A DNA stretch of 43,169 nt from JAKQHY01 sp034429475 (GTDB lineage: Bacteria > Chloroflexota > Anaerolineae > B4-G1 > SLSP01). Position numbers and translations under genes: made by a program. The notes below the pieces were generated by a model. It made no database searches and had not been told where the DNA came from. It saw nothing but the letters and a program-made list of their open reading frames with translations. Below, piece after piece: positions 38,622 through 43,169 of the stretch; the first letter of the stretch is position 1; each line of letters starts with the position of its first letter. The stretch is taken from assembly GCA_034429475.1 (NCBI GenBank), contig DAOUGD010000213.1, positions 1 to 43,169 of the forward strand. The letters are read 5' to 3'.

Positions 38622-40112
38622 ATGGCGTATATCACAGTGGTGGGATTAGGCCCAGGCGCCCCCCAGTATTTGACACGTGAGGCCTGGCAAGTTTTTTCGG
38701 AAAGCACGGAGCTTTGGATGCGTACGTTTAAGCATCCGGTGGCGGCCCACTTGCCGGACACTCTTGTGATCCGTAGCTTCGACCGTCTCTACGAAACCGC
38801 AGATACATTTGATTGTGTGTACGCGGAAATCACAGACCGGATTCTGGCTTTAGCGCGCCGGGATGAAGGGGTATGCTATGCTGTCCCCGGACATCCCATG
38901 GTGGGAGAAGCCACTGTGGCTCGGTTAATCAAAGCGGCGCGCAGTCAGCAAATCCCTGTGCGAATAGTGGCCGGTTTGAGCTTCGTTGAACCGACTTTGA
39001 CGGCCCTGGAACTGGATGCGCTGGACGGCCTACAAATTGTGGATGCCCTGGATTTAGCGACGTTATGCCATCCTCCTTTGAACCCGGATATGCCGGCGTT
39101 CATCGCACAAGTGTACAGCCGTGCCGTGGCCTCGGACTTGAAACTGGTTTTAATGAACCAATACCCTGACGAACATTCTGTAGCTCTGGTTGACGCTGCT
39201 GGTACTGAGGCCGAGTTGGTTGCTTGGATGCCCCTCTACGAGATTGACCGTCAGGACGCTACCCCATTGACCTCCCTTTACGTTCCTCCCCTGCCGCCGG
39301 TGAGCAGTTTCGAAGGATTTCAACAGACAATAGCCAAGCTGCGTGCGCCAGATGGTTGCCCTTGGGATCGTGAGCAGACCCATCAAAGTTTGCGCGCTAA
39401 TCTCCTCGAGGAGACGTATGAAGTACTGGCGGCGCTTGACGCCGCCGACGCTGACGCCCTGCGCGAAGAGCTGGGGGATCTGCTGCTCCAGATACTCTTA
39501 CATACGCAAATTGCGGTAGAAGAGGGTGAGTTTTTCATGTCGGAAGTGATCGCGGGCATTGACGCTAAACTCAAACATCGCCATCCACACGTGTGGGGAG
39601 ATGTTCAAGTTGGCAGTAGCGCCGAGGTCACCGTCAATTGGGAGGCGATTAAGCGGCGTGAACGCGAGGCAAACGGCGCTGCTGCACGTTCTATGCTTGA
39701 TGGGATTCCCAAAGCTCTGCCGGGATTGGCGCAGGCTGTCGAGTACAGCGGCCGCTTGGCGCGCATTGGGCTTGAATTGGACCGTGAGGCGTTTTTTCCA
39801 CTCAACGAGGAATCTCCCGACCTCTCCGCTGCCGCTGCTGCATCCTACGGCGAGTGCCTTGACCGCCTGGATTCCCTGTTGGATACTGCTACCGAAACAG
39901 CGTCATCCTTGATTTTAGGTGAGGTTTTATTTGCGATTGCGAATGGGGCGCGGCGCCGTCACCTGGACCCTGAAAGCGCATTGCGTTCGGTAAACCAATG
40001 TCTATTAGAGCAGGTGCGGCGCTTTGAGGGTGAACTGCGCACTCGTGAGGTGCACCTGGAGTCCCTGAGTGCTGCTGAGATACAGCAACTCTGGCAGGAA
40101 TTGGCATCATAA
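38622..40112 (+). CDS. mazG: Tetrapyrrole-methylase-like/MazG pyrophosphohydrolase fusion (YabN type)
   Basis: A 496-residue two-domain protein. The first 220 residues are an SAM-dependent tetrapyrrole-methylase-like domain ('VVGLGPGAPQYLTREA', 'YAVPGHPMVGEATVARL'), as in B. subtilis YabN. Then follows MazG, which hydrolyses NTPs to NMPs and pyrophosphate: the metal-site motifs 'LLEETYEVL' (EExxE) and 'LREELGDLLLQ' (ExxD) are intact in the first MazG half, with 'KLKHRHPHVWGD'. In the second half the matching motifs are eroded ('ECLDRL', 'LILGEVLF'), so only one half should be catalytic. The ATG at 38622 has AAGGG 8 bases upstream; the GTG at 38616 has only 2. Confidence 0.93.
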   Translation: MAYITVVGLGPGAPQYLTREAWQVFSESTELWMRTFKHPVAAHLPDTLVIRSFDRLYETADTFDCVYAEITDRILALARRDEGVCYAVPGHPMVGEATVARLIKAARSQQIPVRIVAGLSFVEPTLTALELDALDGLQIVDALDLATLCHPPLNPDMPAFIAQVYSRAVASDLKLVLMNQYPDEHSVALVDAAGTEAELVAWMPLYEIDRQDATPLTSLYVPPLPPVSSFEGFQQTIAKLRAPDGCPWDREQTHQSLRANLLEETYEVLAALDAADADALREELGDLLLQILLHTQIAVEEGEFFMSEVIAGIDAKLKHRHPHVWGDVQVGSSAEVTVNWEAIKRREREANGAAARSMLDGIPKALPGLAQAVEYSGRLARIGLELDREAFFPLNEESPDLSAAAAASYGECLDRLDSLLDTATETASSLILGEVLFAIANGARRRHLDPESALRSVNQCLLEQVRRFEGELRTREVHLESLSAAEIQQLWQELAS

Positions 40113-40135
40113 ACCCCCGGTTTATGGCCGGGGGT
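40113..40135. terminator. Hairpin between convergent mazG and trxA
   Basis: An 8-bp stem ACCCCCGG/CCGGGGGT with a 7-base loop directly after the mazG stop. Read from the minus strand it is followed by TTTA, so it may serve both convergent genes. Confidence 0.7.
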
Positions 40136-40161
40136 GTGTACAATCTGCGAGCGTTGCGCGA

Positions 40162-40485
40162 TTAAAGGTAGGGTTCTATATCCTGAATCAGCTTGTTTTC
40201 AGTGCGGTTCCCCACCAGACGTGTGGCTTCTGCCCCGTTCTTGAAAATGATCATGGTGGGAATGTTCATCACTCCATATTGGGTAGCCAGAGCAGAGAGT
40301 TCCTGAACATTGACTTTAACAATTTTTAAGCGACCGTCCAGGGTTGGCGCTATTTTCTCCAACGTGGGGCCGAGTTTTCGACAGGGGGGACACCATTCCG
40401 CCCAAAAATCCACCAATACAGGCAATGTGGCGCGAAGTACTTCTGCTTCGAAGTTTGTCTCATCAATAGCTATGATATTTCCCAT
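40162..40485 (-). CDS. trxA: Thioredoxin with CPPC active site
   Basis: A 107-residue disulfide reductase of the thioredoxin fold. The active site is Trp31-Cys32-Pro-Pro-Cys35 in place of the usual WCGPC, and the cis-proline loop is 'NIPTMIIF'. Otherwise typical: 'VLVDFWAEW', 'KVNVQELSALATQYGV'. A Gly-to-Pro change in this motif normally shifts redox potential, so it may be tuned for a different partner. GAGGG lies 10 bases before the ATG on the minus strand. Confidence 0.95.
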   Translation of the reverse strand: MGNIIAIDETNFEAEVLRATLPVLVDFWAEWCPPCRKLGPTLEKIAPTLDGRLKIVKVNVQELSALATQYGVMNIPTMIIFKNGAEATRLVGNRTENKLIQDIEPYL

Positions 40486-40521
40486 GTTGCCATTCCCTCG
40501 CTTCCTTATATACTATTTCAA

Positions 40522-40549
40522 ATTATCGCATGAGAAGAAGCAATGTCAA
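40522..40549 (-). promoter_or_regulatory. trxA promoter
   Basis: On the minus strand a consensus TTGACA (40544-40549), 16 bases and GATAAT (40522-40527). Start of transcription near 40515 gives a leader of about 30 bases. Confidence 0.75.
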
Positions 40550-40685
40550 ACTCCGATAGACGGCATAGTTACTTTCTCACCTGGTCACGCCTGACAAATT
40601 CCTGAAATACTTCGCAAAGGCCGATTTTGACACCGGATTCATGAGTTTTGCGGGAGCTTTGTAAGATAATCGTCAGATTGGGGGG

Positions 40686-40714
40686 TTGCACTTTGTTTTT
40701 TACTGTGTTATAAT
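40686..40714 (+). promoter_or_regulatory. Promoter of the LysM/M23 peptidase genes
   Basis: TTGCAC (40686-40691), exactly 17 bases, and a perfect TATAAT (40709-40714). Start near 40721. It lies divergent from the trxA promoter; the 270-base gap between the two genes holds nothing else I can identify. Confidence 0.8.
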
Positions 40715-40756
40715 AATGCCTGTTGATGGCATATTGTCGTCAAGCGGCTTTAGCTT

Positions 40757-41992
40757 ATGAACAATACTATAGACAGCACCCAAAACTTAGATGTTCCGCA
40801 TATAAAGATGGGTTTTTCCGGCATTTTGGGGCGGAGCGTGGGCAGATTTGTAGCGATGATTTGGCGATGGAGTAGTGACCGCCAGGTTATCGCTTCTTTT
40901 GTTGGACGTTACAGCGCGCATGTGGCTATTCTCGCTTTGGCGTTGTCAGTGGGTATATTGGGGCGTTTGGCGCTCTCCCCTATCCGTGTGCCTAACATTA
41001 GCGCTGATGGAATTACACTCAATCCCTCTGGTTTTGCCTCGGTTTCTCAACCTGCCATAGCTGAAGCGGTCGCAACTCCTACGGCCCCGGCTGCGGCGAA
41101 TTCATTCACCAAACAGATGACCAATCAGATGTATCGCGCTGTCTTTCGGCAGGCGCAACCACGCACGACTATTCCTGAACGCGAGCGGCTTGAGGTCATC
41201 ACTTATACGGTTCAGTATGGGGACAATATTTATGGGATCGCCGACTATTTTGAGTTGTCGCCCTATACTATCGTGTGGGCCAATATGGAAATTCTGCAAG
41301 GTGCTCCCTGGCTAATTCAACCTGGGTTGACGCTTTTTATCCTCCCTGTGGATGGCGCTTACCATACTGTCTTGGAAGGGGAGACTGTCGAAAGCATTGC
41401 GGAGCAATATGAAGTGGCAACCTCCGCATTGGATAACGTGTGGAATAAGTCGGCGCTTGGCGGATCGTTGCGTGCGGGTACTTTGTTGGTGGTACCTGAT
41501 GGCATCGGCGCCGATTTTGAATGGGAAGCGCCCCCGCCCCCTCCCTCAACTCCCCTTGTTGGAAGCGCGTCAGCCAGTTGGGGCGCCTGTGGTAACATCT
41601 CGGTTTCTGGCCCTGGCGCTACCGGTTGGTTCGTTCTGCCCACCGGTTCTACGGCGGTTTCGGGATGGTACTTCCATGATTTGAGCAATCCCACTCACGG
41701 TGGTCTGGACTACCGCTGTCGTCTGGGCGACCCTATCTATGCGGCGGATAATGGCGTGGTGGTCTTTGCCGGCTGGGGCGGCGGTTATGGCAACCTTGTC
41801 CGTGTTCAGCATGGGAACGGCTATGAAACCTACTATGCCCACTTCGATTCTTTCGCGGTAGGGTGTGGTGAGTCCGTCTACCAGGGGCAGGTGTTAGGAT
41901 ATTGTGGCACGACTGGTTGGTCTACCGGGCCACATCTGCATTATGAGATCCGTTACAATGGGGTTCCACAAGATCCACAACTCTTCGAATGA
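40757..41992 (+). CDS. LysM-domain M23 metallopeptidase, first tandem copy
   Basis: A 411-residue cell-wall enzyme. One membrane helix (about 50-70) anchors it with a short cytoplasmic start; two LysM peptidoglycan-binding repeats follow ('VITYTVQYGDNIYGIADYFE' and 'YHTVLEGETVESIAEQYEV'), then a proline-rich linker and an M23 domain with zinc ligands His314 and Asp318 (HGGLD) and His395 of the HLH motif at 393-395. All catalytic ligands are present, so it should cut peptide cross-links of peptidoglycan. The stop overlaps the start of a paralogue (ATGA). No clear Shine-Dalgarno box precedes the ATG. Confidence 0.93.
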   Translation: MNNTIDSTQNLDVPHIKMGFSGILGRSVGRFVAMIWRWSSDRQVIASFVGRYSAHVAILALALSVGILGRLALSPIRVPNISADGITLNPSGFASVSQPAIAEAVATPTAPAAANSFTKQMTNQMYRAVFRQAQPRTTIPERERLEVITYTVQYGDNIYGIADYFELSPYTIVWANMEILQGAPWLIQPGLTLFILPVDGAYHTVLEGETVESIAEQYEVATSALDNVWNKSALGGSLRAGTLLVVPDGIGADFEWEAPPPPPSTPLVGSASASWGACGNISVSGPGATGWFVLPTGSTAVSGWYFHDLSNPTHGGLDYRCRLGDPIYAADNGVVVFAGWGGGYGNLVRVQHGNGYETYYAHFDSFAVGCGESVYQGQVLGYCGTTGWSTGPHLHYEIRYNGVPQDPQLFE

Positions 41993-43107
41993 ACACACTG
42001 ACAGATTCCCCCAATCCGGACAAATTGATCTGGCATACTCCCACGTTGCTTCGCACCGCAGCGCAGGTTACTGTATGGGTCTGGCGCTGGAATAGCGATC
42101 ATGAGGGCCAACGTCCGTGGTTGGGGCGATTTACCTCGCACATTGCCGTTGCCTTGACCCTGGCGCTATTCGTGTCAATTGCCAGTTTGCGATTGGATGC
42201 CATTGTTTCTGCCTCTAAAGCTGCCGATAAAGCCCTGTTAGGCAGTGCTGCGCGGGCGATGAATGTCACCACCTCGGCTGCGGCACACCCATATTATCGA
42301 GAGACTTCGCAAACCCTGGTAACGCGCCGGGCGCAATCGCACACGGCGATCCCTGACCGCCCGCGTCTGGAGATTGTGACGTATGCGGTGCAGCTAGGCG
42401 ATACGGCGGAGAGTATTGCCGAAGGGTTTGGCCTACAGCCGACGACTTTGTTGTGGTCTAACCCTGAGATGGAGAAAGCGCCCGATCTTCTCAAGGTAGG
42501 GCAGATTCTGACCGTTTTACCGCTGGACGGTGTGTATCATACTGTGGAACTCAGTGATACACTGGAATCGCTTGCTGAAAAATACAAGGTGACAGTGGCC
42601 GACATCGTCAATTGTTCGTTTAATGCGATACCAGATGACGGGCAATTGGCAGTGGGAGAGAAGCTCATTGTCCCCGGAGGGATGAAGCCTTATACGGCTC
42701 AAAAGGTCACGACCTATGAAGGCCCTGTGGCCGAAGAGGTCTCTGGCTCAGGTATTTTCTATTGGCCGACTTCTGGAGTTTTAACCCAGGGTTATTGGTG
42801 GGCGCACCGCGCGATTGACATTGGCGGAGCTTTAGGAACGAGTGTTATTGCTTCTGACGATGGATATGTCAGCTTTGCAGGTTGGACCGATGTGGGCTAT
42901 GGATACCTGGTGGTGATTGATCACGCGAATGGCTATCAAACTTATTATGCCCATTTGAGCAACTTCTTTGTCGTTGAGGGAGAACCAGTCTATGCGGGGC
43001 AAGTAATCGGCGCGATGGGAAGCACCGGAAACTCGACGGGGCCGCATCTCCATTACGAAATTCGTTACGGTGGCTATCCAACCAATCCTTTGATTTATCT
43101 GCCGTAG
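41989..43107 (+). CDS. LysM-domain M23 metallopeptidase, second tandem copy
   Basis: A 372-residue paralogue of the preceding gene with the same order: short cytoplasmic start containing 'WRWNSD' (the first copy has 'WRWSSD'), one membrane helix at about 48-65, two LysM repeats ('IVTYAVQLGDTAESIAEGFG', 'YHTVELSDTLESLAEKYKV'), and an M23 domain with His273 and Asp277 (HRAID) and His353-Leu-His355. It begins in an ATGA overlap, so translation is coupled. Both copies are predicted active. Tandem pairs may differ in localisation or cross-link choice during growth and division. Confidence 0.93.
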   Translation: MNTLTDSPNPDKLIWHTPTLLRTAAQVTVWVWRWNSDHEGQRPWLGRFTSHIAVALTLALFVSIASLRLDAIVSASKAADKALLGSAARAMNVTTSAAAHPYYRETSQTLVTRRAQSHTAIPDRPRLEIVTYAVQLGDTAESIAEGFGLQPTTLLWSNPEMEKAPDLLKVGQILTVLPLDGVYHTVELSDTLESLAEKYKVTVADIVNCSFNAIPDDGQLAVGEKLIVPGGMKPYTAQKVTTYEGPVAEEVSGSGIFYWPTSGVLTQGYWWAHRAIDIGGALGTSVIASDDGYVSFAGWTDVGYGYLVVIDHANGYQTYYAHLSNFFVVEGEPVYAGQVIGAMGSTGNSTGPHLHYEIRYGGYPTNPLIYLP

Positions 43108-43125
43108 ATATTCCTATTAGAAAAT

Positions 43126-43157
43126 CGGGGCCGCTCTTTAGGGGCGGCCCCGCTTTT
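43126..43157 (+). terminator. Intrinsic terminator
   Basis: A 9-bp GC-rich stem CGGGGCCGC/GCGGCCCCG with a 9-base loop followed by CTTTTTG, ending the peptidase unit at the right edge of the window. Confidence 0.9.
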
Positions 43158-43169
43158 TGTTTTGCGCAG

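Overview
The window looks like a piece of a Chloroflexota (Chloroflexi) chromosome, probably of the Anaerolineae/Caldilineae group. The clues are a Tat-exported lipoprotein solute-binding protein with a Val/Glu/Lys-rich linker, the flavour of the ribosomal proteins, a large lineage-type insertion in RpoB, and dense gene packing with frequent GTG/TTG starts. This is an assignment by resemblance; no 16S gene or database search was available.

Layout. 1-4000 is mostly leftward: the first codons of a gene running off the left edge, then an operon of a GNAT acetyltransferase, a membrane-anchored zinc-ribbon/multi-OB-fold protein and a TctA-family permease. 4050-4950 holds a rightward GNAT-like gene and a two-helix membrane protein ending in an intrinsic terminator. 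4972-12300 is a LacI-type repressor with a consensus promoter and a 28-bp palindromic operator, followed by a five-gene Opp/Dpp-type ABC importer (binding protein, two permeases, two ATPases), closed by a perfect 19-bp hairpin. 12305-14020 carries two tandem type I signal peptidases and a YgiT-like zinc-finger protein.

14121-38595 is the transcription and translation core: rpoB, then rpsL-rpsG-fusA-tuf-rpsJ, rplC-rplD-rplW-rplB-rpsS-rplV-rpsC-rplP-rpmC-rpsQ-rplN-rplX-rplE-rpsN-rpsH-rplF-rplR-rpsE-rpmD-rplO-secY, then rpmJ-rpsM-rpsK-rpsD-rpoA, then rplQ-truA-rplM-rpsI. Gene order is the classic str-S10-spc-alpha order, but rpoC is missing between rpoB and rpsL, and adk, map and infA are missing between secY and rpmJ. 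Unit promoters share an extended -10 box of the form TGGTATAAT. Several intergenic gaps hold large RNA hairpins that could be ribosomal-protein autoregulatory leaders.

38600-43169 holds a methylase-MazG fusion, a convergent thioredoxin (WCPPC) and two overlapping paralogous LysM/M23 cell-wall peptidases ended by an intrinsic terminator.

Most unusual points: the EF-Tu encoded in the str operon lacks the near-invariant RGITI switch I motif and has Arg beside the catalytic His; RpoB carries an extra block of roughly 130 residues and a changed rifampicin-pocket residue (Thr where E. coli has Arg529); the LacI gene has a triple-CCGG operator; the str leader and the rpsJ-rplC and tuf-rpsJ gaps contain structured RNA candidates; and the leftward GNAT operon appears to start with a leaderless mRNA. 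No rRNA, tRNA, CRISPR array, insertion sequence or origin was recognised.
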